Positions 34,519-43,168 of a stretch of DNA of 64,000 nt are shown piece after piece. How positions within the stretch are numbered: the first letter of the stretch is position 1; every line of letters starts with the position of its first letter. Made by a program: the position numbers and the translations under genes. The stretch comes from Solirubrobacter deserti (GTDB taxonomy: Bacteria > Actinomycetota > Thermoleophilia > Solirubrobacterales > Solirubrobacteraceae). The stretch spans positions 1 to 64,000 of the forward strand of contig NZ_JAPCID010000042.1 in the NCBI RefSeq assembly GCF_027587175.1, given 5' to 3'. The notes beneath the pieces were generated by a model. The model was given only the letters and a program-made list of their open reading frames with translations. It made no database searches and was not told the origin of the DNA.

Positions 34519-35013
34519 CTACGACGCTCGACGCGATTGGACGGATGTAGCACGCAGCGGCAGCGGCGATGAAGGCTTGATCTCGCCGAGTCGCAGCAGC
34601 GTGATCAGCCGCTGCGCGCCTGCGCGCGTGGACAGCCGGGAGAGCACGACCTGGAGCTCGGCGACGTCGCGCGCGGCGATCATCAGCAGCGCGTCCGTCT
34701 CGCCGGCCACCCCGTCCGCAGCGATGATGTTGTCGATCGCTGCCACTTCGCGGTTGAAGCGGTTCTCGGCCGCTTCGTCGTGACGGGCGAGCGTGACCAT
34801 CACGTAGACCTGCAGCGTGAACCCGGCCGCGGCCGAATCCAGCCGCGCCGCGATCTTGCGGATCACGCCCGACTCCTTCAGCCGCCGCACGCGGTTGAGC
34901 GTCGCCGCGGGCGAGAGCCCGACGATGCGCGCCAGCTCCACGTTGGGCCGGTCGGCGTCCGCCTCCAGCTCCCTGAGCAGTCGGACGTCGATTTCGTCAA
35001 GTTGGACCGCCAT
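34519..35013 (-). CDS. Lrp/AsnC-family transcriptional regulator
   Basis: A 164-residue regulator. The helix-turn-helix is L-D-E-I-D-V-R-L-L-R-E-L-E-A-D-A-D-R-P-N followed by L-A-R-I-V-G-L-S-P-A-A-T-L-N-R-V-R-R-L, and the C-terminal RAM domain (about 65-150) is present, so it should sense an amino acid or similar small molecule. It is divergent from an EamA exporter, the usual layout for a regulator and its exporter target. The ATG at 35013 gives a normal-length protein; TATCCT lies eight bases upstream. Confidence 0.9.
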   Translation of the reverse strand: MAVQLDEIDVRLLRELEADADRPNVELARIVGLSPAATLNRVRRLKESGVIRKIAARLDSAAAGFTLQVYVMVTLARHDEAAENRFNREVAAIDNIIAADGVAGETDALLMIAARDVAELQVVLSRLSTRAGAQRLITLLRLGEIKPSSPLPLRATSVQSRRAS

Positions 35014-35021
35014 GTCACCAA

Positions 35022-35049
35022 AGGATATTTCGTCTAAGCGGGTATCCAA
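35022..35049 (-). promoter_or_regulatory. Promoter of the Lrp-type gene
   Basis: On the minus strand TTGGAT (35049-35044), 16 bp, TATCCT (35027-35022), then eight bases to the ATG: a probable near-leaderless promoter. The opposite strand has GATAAT at 35082-35087, nine bases before the EamA ATG. Confidence 0.45.
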
Positions 35050-35096
35050 GTGATCCACACAAGTCGCAAGCGCTTGGCGCCGATAATCGGCTTGTC

Positions 35097-36107
35097 ATGA
35101 AGCTGGTCCGCCGTCATTCCGCGCTTTTCGCGCTCATCGCCGCCGGGCTCCTGTGGGGGCTCACCGTTCCGCTGTCCAAGCTCGCCCTCGAGTGGCTTCC
35201 GGGTGGCTGGTTGACGGTTGTGCGGTTCGCGCTGGCCGCGCCGCTGCTCGCGGTCGTCGCGCGCAAGGACCTGCGCCGGGCCGTCACGCCCCAGATCCTG
35301 TTCGCGGGCGCCGTCGGCTACGGCATCGTCATCCTGCTGCAGAACGCCGGCATCCACGCGACGAGCGTGAGCCACGCGGCGCTGATCGTCGGCGCCGTGC
35401 CGGCGCTGGTCGCGCTGATCGCGGCGGCGACCGGCAAGGGCTCGACGGGTCCGGCCGCGTGGGTGGGCTTCGCGCTCGCGCTCACGGGCGTCGGGATCGT
35501 CGCGGGAGGCGGTGGGGGCGGATCCACGCTGGGCGGGGACGCGCTCGTGTTCGCGTCCGTGACGCTCAGCGCCACCTTCGTCGTCGTCCAGCCGCGGCTG
35601 CTGCGTGGGCAGAACCCCATGGCCGTGACCGCCGTGCAGATGGTCGCGGGCGCGCTGATCGCGATCCCGAACGCGGCGCTGGAGGGCATCCCGGCCGCGC
35701 CGGCGACGCTCACGCCGGTGGTCGCGCTGGTCGCGCTCATCCTCGCGGGCACGCTGCTCCCGTTCGCCCTGTTCGCCTACGGGCAGTCGCGGGTGTCGCC
35801 GGAGCTCGCGGGCGCCTTCCTGAACCTGGAGCCGCTCGTCGGCGCCGCCGCGGGGGCGCTCGCATTCGGTGACCCGTTCGGCCCGGTGCAGCTGCTGGGC
35901 GGCGCGGTGATCATCGCGGGCATCGCGCTCAGCACCGCGCCGCCGCGGCGCACGGTCACGCCCGTCACGGACCGCCGGCACGCGGGCCGTACCCACCGGG
36001 TGCGGAGAGCCGCACCGCGGGACGCCAGGCAACACCCTCACACGGAGGGGCCCAGGAGCGGAGACTACGTATCAAGCAGCACCCCTCCTCACTCCTCACA
36101 CTCATGA
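35097..36107 (+). CDS. EamA/DMT-superfamily exporter
   Basis: Inner-membrane metabolite transporter with ten transmembrane segments in two EamA repeats (first from residue 7, second from about residue 148). Typical features are G-L-L-W-G-L-T-V-P in helix 1 and the G-A-F-L-N-L-E-P-L-V-G-A segment in helix 9. Related proteins export amino acids or other metabolites. After A-P-P-R-R at about 285 comes a 45-residue hydrophilic, His/Ser-rich tail not typical of the family. It diverges from an Lrp regulator that probably controls it. Confidence 0.9.
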   Translation: MKLVRRHSALFALIAAGLLWGLTVPLSKLALEWLPGGWLTVVRFALAAPLLAVVARKDLRRAVTPQILFAGAVGYGIVILLQNAGIHATSVSHAALIVGAVPALVALIAAATGKGSTGPAAWVGFALALTGVGIVAGGGGGGSTLGGDALVFASVTLSATFVVVQPRLLRGQNPMAVTAVQMVAGALIAIPNAALEGIPAAPATLTPVVALVALILAGTLLPFALFAYGQSRVSPELAGAFLNLEPLVGAAAGALAFGDPFGPVQLLGGAVIIAGIALSTAPPRRTVTPVTDRRHAGRTHRVRRAAPRDARQHPHTEGPRSGDYVSSSTPPHSSHS

Positions 36108-36194
36108 CCCTCCTCCTCCCCCGAACCTCCCGCAGCCTGACTCCCCACACCTATGCGGTCCCCGTGGTTCGGGAACTCCCCTCCTCCTCCAACC

Positions 36195-36277
36195 CGGCTA
36201 CCGGAACCTCCTCCTCCGTCTGGTAGCCGCTCCCCGAAACCCGCAAGACCCGCTCCGGCCACCCATTGGGTGGCCGG
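36195..36277. repeat. Two hairpins ahead of folP
   Basis: CGGCTACC/GGTAGCCG (36195-36202 and 36222-36229, 8-bp stem, 19-base loop of mostly CTCCTC) and CCGGCCACCC/GGGTGGCCGG (36255-36264 and 36268-36277, 10-bp perfect stem with a three-base loop). The second ends 14 bases before the folP start. No U-run follows. The 184-bp gap between the exporter and folP holds no gene. Confidence 0.6.
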
Positions 36278-36291
36278 TAGCGTTTAAGCGC

Positions 36292-37119
36292 GTGGAGTTC
36301 TCGATCATGGGCGTCGTCAACGTCACGCCCGACTCGTTCTCGGACGGCGGGCAGTTCGACGACGCGGCGCAGGCGGTCGCGCACGGTCGCCGGCTCGCCG
36401 CCGAGGGGGCCACGATCCTCGACGTGGGCGGTGAGTCCACGCGGCCCGGCGCGGACCCGGTCCCCGCGGGGGAGGAGCTTGCTCGCGTGGTGCCGGTGGT
36501 GGAAGGGCTGAGCGGGGTCGCGCAGGTCTCGATCGACACGATGAAGCTGGACGTGGCGCGCGCGGCCGTGGACGCGGGCGCGAGCTACGTCAACGACGTC
36601 AGCGCGTTCCGGCACGATCCCGAGCTGGCCGGCTTCGTCGCGGACCGCGGGCTCGACTGCTGCCTGATGCACATGCTCGGCGAGCCGCGGACCATGCAGA
36701 AGAACCCGCGCTACGACGACGTCGTCTCGGAGGTCAAGGCGTTCCTGGTCGAGCGCATGGAGGCGGCGGTGGCTGCGGGCGTGCCCGAGGAGCGGATCCA
36801 GCTCGACCCCGGGATCGGCTTCGGCAAGACGCTCGAGCACAACCTGGAGCTGCTCGCGCGGCTGGACGAGCTGGCCGAGCTCGGGCGCCCGCTCGTGATC
36901 GGGACCTCGCGCAAGACGTTCATCGGGCGGCTCACCGGGCGGGACGTGACCGAGCGCGTGCACGGCACGGTCGCGACCTGCGTGATCGCGCTGGAGCGCG
37001 GCGCGCGCGTGTTCCGCGTGCACGACGTCGCGGCGGTCGCAGACGCGCTGAAGGTCGCGAGTGCTACTTTCGCCGCATGGCCGACGAGCCCGAAGACGAG
37101 TACGAAGACGACGATCTAG
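36292..37119 (+). CDS. folP: Dihydropteroate synthase
   Basis: Folate-pathway enzyme that joins 4-aminobenzoate to hydroxymethyl-dihydropterin diphosphate; target of sulfonamides. The 275-residue TIM barrel has V-N-V-T-P-D-S-F-S-D-G-G near the N-terminus, G-G-E-S-T-R-P-G (45-52), S-I-D-T, D-P-G-I-G-F-G-K and G-T-S-R-K. The GTG start is the first in-frame codon and places the motif correctly. The reading frame runs 43 bp into folB, giving a tail not conserved in the family. Confidence 0.95.
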   Translation: MEFSIMGVVNVTPDSFSDGGQFDDAAQAVAHGRRLAAEGATILDVGGESTRPGADPVPAGEELARVVPVVEGLSGVAQVSIDTMKLDVARAAVDAGASYVNDVSAFRHDPELAGFVADRGLDCCLMHMLGEPRTMQKNPRYDDVVSEVKAFLVERMEAAVAAGVPEERIQLDPGIGFGKTLEHNLELLARLDELAELGRPLVIGTSRKTFIGRLTGRDVTERVHGTVATCVIALERGARVFRVHDVAAVADALKVASATFAAWPTSPKTSTKTTI

Positions 37120-37511
37120 ACGAGGACGACGACGAGGAAGGCCTCGAGGTCGGCGTCACGATCGAGATCACCGGGCTCTCGCTCTACACCCACCACGGCG
37201 TCACCGCCGAGGAGCGCAAGGTCGGCCAGCGGATCCTGCTGGACGTGCGCTTCGACGCGGGCGAGCCCGACGCGCTGATCACGGACCGCGTCGAGGACAC
37301 GATCGATTACGGAGAGGTCTGCCAGGTGATCGCGCTGATCGCCCAGCAGCAGTCCTACCGGACGCTGGAGCGGCTGTGCGCGGTGATCGCCGACCGGCTC
37401 GCCTCCCAGTTCGGCGCCGAGAGCGTGACGGTGAAGGCCTCCAAGCCCGAGCCGCCGATCCCGCTGCCGGTCGAAGAGGTGTCGGTCGAAGTCTGGCGGG
37501 AAGAACGTTAG
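37077..37511 (+). CDS. folB: Dihydroneopterin aldolase with acidic N-terminal extension
   Basis: Cleaves dihydroneopterin to hydroxymethyl-dihydropterin. The 144-residue protein has the family's I-E-I-T-G-L-S-L-Y-T-H-H-G-V-T-A-E-E (about 28-45), D-T-I-D-Y-G-E-V and the late V-K-A-S-K-P motif with the catalytic lysine region. The first 22 residues are an Asp/Glu-rich extension not needed for the fold. The start lies 43 bp inside folP. The stop codon is part of the operator of the next gene. Confidence 0.9.
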   Translation: MADEPEDEYEDDDLDEDDDEEGLEVGVTIEITGLSLYTHHGVTAEERKVGQRILLDVRFDAGEPDALITDRVEDTIDYGEVCQVIALIAQQQSYRTLERLCAVIADRLASQFGAESVTVKASKPEPPIPLPVEEVSVEVWREER

Positions 37512-37522
37512 TGGTCACTAAC
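37507..37522. promoter_or_regulatory. TetR operator spanning the folB stop codon
   Basis: GTTAGTG-GT-CACTAAC is a perfect 7+7 palindrome. Its TAG is the folB stop codon. TAACAT at 37519-37524, nine bases before the TetR ATG, may be the -10, so the regulator would repress its own gene and MMPL. Confidence 0.8.
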
Positions 37523-37533
37523 ATCTAGGGCGC

Positions 37534-38022
37534 ATGGCCCGGATGTCAGCTGAGGAGCGGCGTGCCGAGGTTGTCGGCATCGCGTTCCGCCACTTCGCCG
37601 AGGGCGGGTACGACGGCACCTCGACCGAGGCCATCGCGCGCGAGGCCGAGGTGTCCCAGCCGTACCTGTTCCGCCTCTTCAAGACCAAGCGCGGGCTCTA
37701 TGAGGCGTGCGTGGACCAGTGCTTCGCGCGGGTCGAGGGCGTGTTCACCGCCGCGGCCGCCGGCGACACGCCGGAGGAGCGGTTCGCGACGATGGGGCTC
37801 GCGTACGGTCAGGAGCTGTTACCCGACCGGCACGCCTTGCTCTTCCAGATGCGCGCCTACGCGGTCGCGGACCCGGAGATCCGCGCGTACGTACGGCGGA
37901 AGTTCGAGCACCTGCGCCAGACGGTCGCCGACCTCGCGGGCGTAGCCCCCGTCGAGACGTGGAACTTCTTCGGGGAGGGCATGCTGCTCAACGTCGTCGC
38001 GATGCTCGACTTCGAGTGGTGA
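37534..38022 (+). CDS. TetR-family regulator of the adjacent RND exporter
   Basis: A 162-residue regulator with the HTH E-R-R-A-E-V-V-G-I-A-F-R-H-F-A-E-G-G-Y and T-E-A-I-A-R-E-A-E-V-S-Q-P-Y-L-F-R-L-F. It ends in an overlap with the MMPL gene (GTGA), so the two are coupled. The palindrome just upstream is its likely operator. A ligand cannot be deduced. Confidence 0.9.
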   Translation: MARMSAEERRAEVVGIAFRHFAEGGYDGTSTEAIAREAEVSQPYLFRLFKTKRGLYEACVDQCFARVEGVFTAAAAGDTPEERFATMGLAYGQELLPDRHALLFQMRAYAVADPEIRAYVRRKFEHLRQTVADLAGVAPVETWNFFGEGMLLNVVAMLDFEW

Positions 38023-40067
38023 TCTTCCGCCGGCGCAAGCCGATCCTGCTCGGCTCGCTGATCATGGTGCTGGTCGCGGCGGTGTTCGCGCTGCCCGTCT
38101 TCGGCGAGCTCGGCAACGAGAACGACTTCGACGACCCGTCGGCGGAGGCGGTGGTCGCGCGGGACGCCGTCGTGGCGGCGACGGGGACGTACGCGGCGCC
38201 GCAGCTGGTCGCGCTGGTCCGGCTCGACGCTCCGGCCTCGAGCGCCGCGGGACAGGCGCGCATCCGCGCGGTCGCGCGGGAACTGCGGCACCCCGGCGTG
38301 GCGGCGGTCACGGCCTACGAGCCGGGCGGAGACGAACGGCTCGTCTCCCGCGACGGGCGCTCCACCTACCTGCTCGCCACCTACAAGGAGGACCCGCGCG
38401 GCGCGACGGAGGCGATCGAGGACCGGATGCGCGCGTTCCCATGGGTGACGCTCGGCGGCGGCGCGATCGCGGCGCCGCAGGTGGGCGACCAGGTGTCGGC
38501 GGACATCCTGCGCGCGGAGATCATCGCCTTCCCGCTGCTGTTCCTGCTCTCGCTGCTCGTGTTCCGGAGCGCGGTGAGCGCGCTGCTGCCGCTGGCCGTG
38601 GGTGGCGCGACGATCCTGCTCAGCTTTCTCGCGATCCGGCTGATCAACGCGCACGTGAACCCGATGTCGGTCTACGCCCTGAACCTGATCAACGGACTCG
38701 GGCTCGGGCTGGCGATCGACTACTCGCTGTTCATGGTCTCGCGCTTCCGGGAGGAGCTGGCCGCGGGCCGGTCGCGCGAGGAGGCCCTGCGCGTGACGCT
38801 GCGCACGGCGGGGCACGTCGTGTTCTTCAGCGCCGTGACCGTGGCGTGCGCGCTGGCTGCGCTGATCGTGTTCCGCCAGCGGTTCCTGTACTCGATGGGC
38901 ATCGGCGGTGCGTTGTGCGCGCTGATCGCCGCGGGCGTCTCCTTGACGCTGCTGCCGGCCTTGCTGGGCGCGCTGGGCGAGCGCGTGAACGCGGGCGGGC
39001 CGCGACGCTGGAAGGACGCCATCGCGCGCGAGGCGGCCGGCGAGCGGTCGGGCTTCTGGTACCGGCACTCCCGGCGGGTGATGCGCCGGCCGGTGCCGTA
39101 CTCGGTCGCCGCGGGCGTGCTGCTCGTCGCGATGGGGCTGCCGTTTCTGCGGATCGAGTTCACCGGCGTGGACGCTTCGGTGCTGCCGAAGGAGCAGAGC
39201 GCGCGGGTCGTCGACGACGCGATCAAGCAGAAGTTCCCGCCGAGCGAGACGTCGCCGGTGTACGTCGCGGTGCCGCCGGGGACGCCGGCCGCGGAGCTGC
39301 GCGCGTTCGCGGCGCGACTGCCGGCGCCGGTCGCGCCGCCGCGGGTGGGTGAGGGGCGGATCGACCTGATCGCGCCCGGTCAGCCGCTGGGGGAGGCGGC
39401 GAAGGACTTCGTGGCCGACGTGCGCGCGGTGGACGCGCCGTTCGAGTTCTGGGTGGGCGGACAGACCGCGGGGTTCGTCGACCAGCAGGCCTCCTTGCGC
39501 GACCACCTGCCGCTCGCGCTGGCGATCCTGTGCGCGACCACCCTGATCATCCTGTTCGTGATGCTGCGGTCGGTCGTGCTGCCCATCAAGGCGCTCGTGA
39601 TGAACCTGCTCACGCTGAGCGCGGCGTTCGGGCTGATGGTGCTCGTCTTCCAGGACGGCCACCTCGACTGGCTGTTCCGGTTCGACTCGCAGGGGGCGAT
39701 CGAGTCCAGCCAGCCCGTGCTGCTGTTCGCGGTCGCGTTCGGCTTGTCCACGGACTACGGCGTCTTCCTGCTCGGGCGCATCAAGGAGCTGCACGACTCC
39801 GGGCTCTCCAACGAGGAGGCCGTGGCGCTGGGGCTGCAGCGGACGGGGCGGATCGTCACGTTCGCCGCGGCGCTGATGGTGGTCGCGCTGGGGTGCTTCG
39901 TGACGGCGTCGGTGATCTTCATCAAGCAGCTCGGGTTCGGCGTCGCGGTCGCCGTGCTGATCGACGCGACGATCGTCCGCGCGCTGCTCGTTCCGGCGTT
40001 GATGCGCATGTTGGGCGATTGGAACTGGTGGGTTCCGCGCCGGATCGCCAGACTCTTGCCGGCGTGA
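38019..40067 (+). CDS. MMPL/RND-family membrane transporter
   Basis: Inner-membrane exporter of 682 residues with the RND layout: one N-terminal helix, an external domain, five helices, a second external domain (about 350-490) and five more helices. Characteristic sequences are L-G-L-G-L-A-I-D-Y-S-L-F-M-V-S-R-F-R-E-E (Asp of the proton path) and F-G-L-S-T-D-Y-G-V-F-L-L-G-R-I-K-E. MMPL proteins export lipids, polyketides or drugs. The GTG overlaps the TetR stop. The pair sits inside the folate operon, between folB and folK. Confidence 0.92.
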   Translation: MIFRRRKPILLGSLIMVLVAAVFALPVFGELGNENDFDDPSAEAVVARDAVVAATGTYAAPQLVALVRLDAPASSAAGQARIRAVARELRHPGVAAVTAYEPGGDERLVSRDGRSTYLLATYKEDPRGATEAIEDRMRAFPWVTLGGGAIAAPQVGDQVSADILRAEIIAFPLLFLLSLLVFRSAVSALLPLAVGGATILLSFLAIRLINAHVNPMSVYALNLINGLGLGLAIDYSLFMVSRFREELAAGRSREEALRVTLRTAGHVVFFSAVTVACALAALIVFRQRFLYSMGIGGALCALIAAGVSLTLLPALLGALGERVNAGGPRRWKDAIAREAAGERSGFWYRHSRRVMRRPVPYSVAAGVLLVAMGLPFLRIEFTGVDASVLPKEQSARVVDDAIKQKFPPSETSPVYVAVPPGTPAAELRAFAARLPAPVAPPRVGEGRIDLIAPGQPLGEAAKDFVADVRAVDAPFEFWVGGQTAGFVDQQASLRDHLPLALAILCATTLIILFVMLRSVVLPIKALVMNLLTLSAAFGLMVLVFQDGHLDWLFRFDSQGAIESSQPVLLFAVAFGLSTDYGVFLLGRIKELHDSGLSNEEAVALGLQRTGRIVTFAAALMVVALGCFVTASVIFIKQLGFGVAVAVLIDATIVRALLVPALMRMLGDWNWWVPRRIARLLPA

Positions 40068-40582
40068 ACGAGATCGCGTACCTCGGACTGGGCTCCAACG
40101 TCGGCGACCGGCGGGTGAACCTGCAGGCCACCGTGGAGTGCCTGTGGGCGCACGACGTGGTGGTGCTGGCGTCCTCGTCGGTGTACGAGACCGAGCCCGT
40201 CGGCGAGGTCCTGGATCAGCGCGCGTTCTTCAACGCCGTGCTGCGCGTGGAGACCGCGCTCGGGCCGGAGCAGCTGCTGGACGCGTGCAAGGCCGTCGAG
40301 CGCGCGTTCGGCCGCACCCTGGCCGGCGAGGACGGCTACGTCAAGCACGGCCCGCGGCCGATCGACGTCGACCTGCTGCTGCTGGGTGAGCTCGAGTATT
40401 CCTCCGAGCGCCTCGTCCTGCCGCATCGCGAGGTCACTTCCCGGCGGTTCGTGCTCGTGCCGCTGCTCGAGCTCGCGCCGGGGCTGATGGTCCCGGGGCG
40501 CGGGCCCGCTGCGGACGCCTTGGCACGCATCGACGGCCAGGACGTGGTGGTCGCCGGCCCGCCGCTGGAGGTCGGGCCGTGA
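40064..40582 (+). CDS. folK: 2-amino-4-hydroxy-6-hydroxymethyldihydropteridine diphosphokinase
   Basis: HPPK transfers pyrophosphate from ATP to hydroxymethyl-dihydropterin, the step before FolP. The 172-residue protein begins A-Y-L-G-L-G-S-N-V-G-D-R and has Y-E-T-E-P-V-G, R-P-I-D-V-D-L-L-L (ATP/Mg aspartates) and L-P-H-R-E-V-T-S-R-R-F-V-L. The GTG overlaps the MMPL stop and the coaX GTG overlaps its own stop, so translation runs through. Confidence 0.95.
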   Translation: MNEIAYLGLGSNVGDRRVNLQATVECLWAHDVVVLASSSVYETEPVGEVLDQRAFFNAVLRVETALGPEQLLDACKAVERAFGRTLAGEDGYVKHGPRPIDVDLLLLGELEYSSERLVLPHREVTSRRFVLVPLLELAPGLMVPGRGPAADALARIDGQDVVVAGPPLEVGP

Positions 40583-41343
40583 GGCTGCTGGTCGTCGACG
40601 TGGGGAACACGCAGACCCACCTCGGCGTCTACGACGCGGGCGAGCTCGTGCACGACTGGCGCTTCGCGACCGTCCGCACCTCCACCTCGGACGAGCTCGG
40701 CGCCGTGCTGCGCGCGCTGCTGGGCCTGCGCGGCCTGACGTTCGCGGACGTCGACGCCTCGATCGTGTCTTCCACCGTGCCGTCCCTGCGTCCCCAGTGG
40801 ACCGGGATGGCCGAGCGCTACCTCGGGCACGAGATGCTGCTGGTCGGCCCGGGCCTGCGCACCGGCATGCCGATCCGCTACGACAACCCGCGCGAGATCG
40901 GGCCGGACCGGCTCGTCAACGCGGTCGCCGGCTACGAGCGCGTGGGCGGCGCGTGCGTCATCGTCGACTTCGGCACCGCCGTGACGCACGACGTCGTGAG
41001 CGCGGGCGGCGAGTACCTGGGCGGCGTGATCTTCCCGGGCGTCGAGATCTCGCTCGAAGCCTTGAGCGCGCGGGCCGCGGCGTTGCCGGCCATCGACCTG
41101 ACGCCGCCGCGCGCGCTGATCGGCAAGTCCACCGTGGACGCGATCCGCGCGGGCGTCTTGTACGGGTTCGCCGGGATGGTGGACGGGATCATCTCGCGCC
41201 TGCACGACGAGCTCGGCGAGTTCCAGACGCTGGCCACCGGCGGCCTGGCGGGCGCGGTCGTCCCCCACTGCACGACGATCGACATCGCGGACGAGCTGTT
41301 GACGCTGACGGGGCTGAGGATCATTTGGGAGCGCAATTCCTAG
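40579..41343 (+). CDS. coaX: Type III pantothenate kinase
   Basis: First enzyme of coenzyme A synthesis. The 254-residue ASKHA-fold protein has D-V-G-N-T-Q-T-H-L-G (7-16, phosphate loop), Y-D-N-P-R-E-I-G-P-D-R, D-F-G-T-A-V-T and the G-G-V-I-F-P-G segment. The usual Asn before the second Thr in D-x-G-N-T-N is Gln here, a minor change. The GTG start overlaps the folK stop. Confidence 0.94.
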   Translation: MRLLVVDVGNTQTHLGVYDAGELVHDWRFATVRTSTSDELGAVLRALLGLRGLTFADVDASIVSSTVPSLRPQWTGMAERYLGHEMLLVGPGLRTGMPIRYDNPREIGPDRLVNAVAGYERVGGACVIVDFGTAVTHDVVSAGGEYLGGVIFPGVEISLEALSARAAALPAIDLTPPRALIGKSTVDAIRAGVLYGFAGMVDGIISRLHDELGEFQTLATGGLAGAVVPHCTTIDIADELLTLTGLRIIWERNS

Positions 41344-41957
41344 CCTCGGTTGAGGACCTCCGCGCGGCGCTCGCGGCTGATCCGTCGTTGGCGACCGCGC
41401 GTCCGGACGGCGCGCGGACGCTCCTGCACTCACTGGTCGACTGGCCGGGGCACCGAGACCGAGCCGTGGAGCTCCTGGCGCTGCTGGTGGAGGCAGGCGC
41501 CGATGTGAACGCTCGGTTCGGTGGGCCTGAGCACGACGAGACGCCGCTGCACTGGGCCGCGAGCAACGACGACGTCTTGATGGTCGACGCCTTGTTGGAC
41601 GCGGGCGCGGACATCGACGCCCGCGGCGGCGTGATCGGCGGTGGAACACCTTTGGACGACGCGTGGGCCTTTGGCCAGTGGCGCGCGGCCCGCCGCCTGG
41701 TCGAGCGAGGCGCGACTCCGTCGTTCCTGGCCGCGTGCGCGCTGGGCCTCCCGCTCGGCGAGGGCGACGCCACCCAGGGTCTGTGGGCCGCAGCCCACGG
41801 CGGCTCGCGCGAGAACGCCGAGCTGCTGCTCGCGCGGGGAGCGGACCCGCAGTGGGTCGGCTGGGACGACCTCACGCCGGAAGCGGCGGCGCGCCGGTCG
41901 GGCTTCACCGAACTGGCCGACTTCCTGCGCGAACCGACCAAGACCGACCACGCCTAG
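41325..41957 (+). CDS. Ankyrin-repeat protein
   Basis: A 210-residue protein with about four ankyrin repeats; the clearest are L-L-A-L-L-V-E-A-G-A-D-V-N-A-R, T-P-L-H-W-A-A-S-N-D-D followed by M-V-D-A-L-L-D-A-G-A-D-I-D-A, and N-A-E-L-L-L-A-R-G-A-D. It probably mediates protein binding. No canonical start follows the coaX stop; a TTG with GAGGA four bases upstream, 19 bp inside coaX, fits best and implies coupling. Confidence 0.8.
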   Translation: MGAQFLASVEDLRAALAADPSLATARPDGARTLLHSLVDWPGHRDRAVELLALLVEAGADVNARFGGPEHDETPLHWAASNDDVLMVDALLDAGADIDARGGVIGGGTPLDDAWAFGQWRAARRLVERGATPSFLAACALGLPLGEGDATQGLWAAAHGGSRENAELLLARGADPQWVGWDDLTPEAAARRSGFTELADFLREPTKTDHA

Positions 41958-41970
41958 TCCCGGGCGCAAA

Positions 41971-42021
41971 GGGGGTGGTCGACGAAAGTATCGCTATGCG
42001 CGAGTTTCGTCGACCACCCCC
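41971..42021. repeat. REP-like long hairpin element, copy 2 (intact)
   Basis: Two perfect 17-bp arms, GGGGGTGGTCGACGAAA and its complement, flank a 17-base loop that contains TCGC-TATGC-GCGA, a smaller palindrome. With one bulge the stem extends four more pairs (GCAA/TTGC). It matches the 16086-16135 element in reverse orientation. It lies 13 bp after the ankyrin gene. The loop is not symmetrical, which lets the orientation be told. Confidence 0.85.
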
Positions 42022-42100
42022 TTGCGGCCCGCCGATAAACGATCACGCCCCGAGCGCAGGCGCCGCGCCAGCCGGTGTGCTCGCCGTTCACGAACGCTCG

Positions 42101-42106
42101 TACCCT
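42101..42106 (+). promoter_or_regulatory. Candidate -10 box of dus, leaderless
   Basis: TACCCT ends seven bases before the GTG start and no ribosome binding site is present. Confidence 0.4.
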
Positions 42107-42113
42107 TGACCAC

Positions 42114-43097
42114 GTGCGCTCTTTGACCGACCCCTGGCAGATCGGCGACGTCACCATCACCAACCGGGTGATGCTCGCCCCCCTCGCCGGGATCGGCAAC
42201 TGGTTCGTGCGCCTCCAGGCCAAGCGCTTCGGCGCCGGCCTCGCCGTCTCGGAGATGGTCTCCTCCTTCGCGATCCACTACGGGAACGAGAAGACCCACA
42301 AGGAGCTGCTGCGCGTCCACCCGGACGAGGGCCCGCTGGCGATCCAGCTGTTCGGTCACGACCCGGACGTCATGCGCTCGGCCGCGGCCGAGGTCGCCCG
42401 TGTCGGCGCGGACATCCTCGACCTGAACATGGGCTGCCCCGTGCCGAAGGTGATGAAGACGGGCGCGGGCGCGGCCATGATCAACGACCCGGACTCCGCG
42501 GTCGCGATCGCCAAGGCCGCGCGCGAGGGCTCCGGCCTGCCGGTCACCGTCAAGCTGCGCGCGTCGGTCAAGAAGGGCGGTGTCGAGGGCCTCGAGCTGG
42601 CTCGCAGGCTCGTCGACGAGGCCGGCGTCGCCGGCATCACCTTCCACCCGCGCTCCGCGGCGGTGCGCCACAAGGGCACGCCGGACTACGACCTGGCCAA
42701 GCAGCTCGTCGAGGAGCTCCCCGTCCCCGTGATCGTCTCCGGCGGGATGGAGGGCGCGGAGCACATCCGCTGGGTGTTCGAGCACACCGGCTGCGCCGCG
42801 GTCATGCTCGCCCGTGGCGCGCTCGGCAACCCGTGGCTGTTCGCGCAGGTGCTCGGCGAGCGCACGGAGGATCCGACGCCGGACGAGATCCTGGCCGAGT
42901 GGCACTGGGTGATCGACCGGGCCGAGGAACACCTCGGGCCGGAGCGAGCCGCCCGCTACCTGAAGAAGTTCCACCCGTGGTACATCGAGCGGCTCGGGGC
43001 GCCCAAGTCGGTCCAGGACGCGCTCCAGCGCGCAGACACCCTTGAGCAACAGCGCTCGGTGCTGTTGCTATCCTGCGCGCCCTCCACGGCCGTATAG
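42114..43097 (+). CDS. dus: tRNA-dihydrouridine synthase (DusB-like)
   Basis: FMN enzyme that reduces uridines in the D-loop of tRNA. The 327-residue TIM barrel shows R-V-M-L-A-P-L-A-G-I at the N-terminus, the catalytic Cys108 in L-N-M-G-C-P-V-P-K-V, K-L-R-A-S, F-H-P-R and S-G-G-M. The GTG start gives the normal N-terminus (S-L-T-D-P-W-Q-I-G-D-V-T-I-T-N-R). A terminator-like hairpin follows. Confidence 0.93.
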   Translation: MRSLTDPWQIGDVTITNRVMLAPLAGIGNWFVRLQAKRFGAGLAVSEMVSSFAIHYGNEKTHKELLRVHPDEGPLAIQLFGHDPDVMRSAAAEVARVGADILDLNMGCPVPKVMKTGAGAAMINDPDSAVAIAKAAREGSGLPVTVKLRASVKKGGVEGLELARRLVDEAGVAGITFHPRSAAVRHKGTPDYDLAKQLVEELPVPVIVSGGMEGAEHIRWVFEHTGCAAVMLARGALGNPWLFAQVLGERTEDPTPDEILAEWHWVIDRAEEHLGPERAARYLKKFHPWYIERLGAPKSVQDALQRADTLEQQRSVLLLSCAPSTAV

Positions 43098-43108
43098 GTG
43101 TGGAGTCA

Positions 43109-43136
43109 CCGGTCCGCCTGACGAGCGGGCCGTTTC
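43109..43136 (+). terminator. Probable terminator after dus
   Basis: CGGTCCGC and GCGGGCCG pair over eight positions (one G-U) around a seven-base loop and are followed by TTTCC. It ends 33 bp before greA. Confidence 0.6.
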
Positions 43137-43168
43137 CATCTTCAGCCCCGCAGAAGGACTGACGCAGC

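Noticed and set aside
36108-36194. CT-rich repeat as a microsatellite or coding region
   Set aside because: The CTCCTC runs are short and irregular and there is no open frame with normal codon use.
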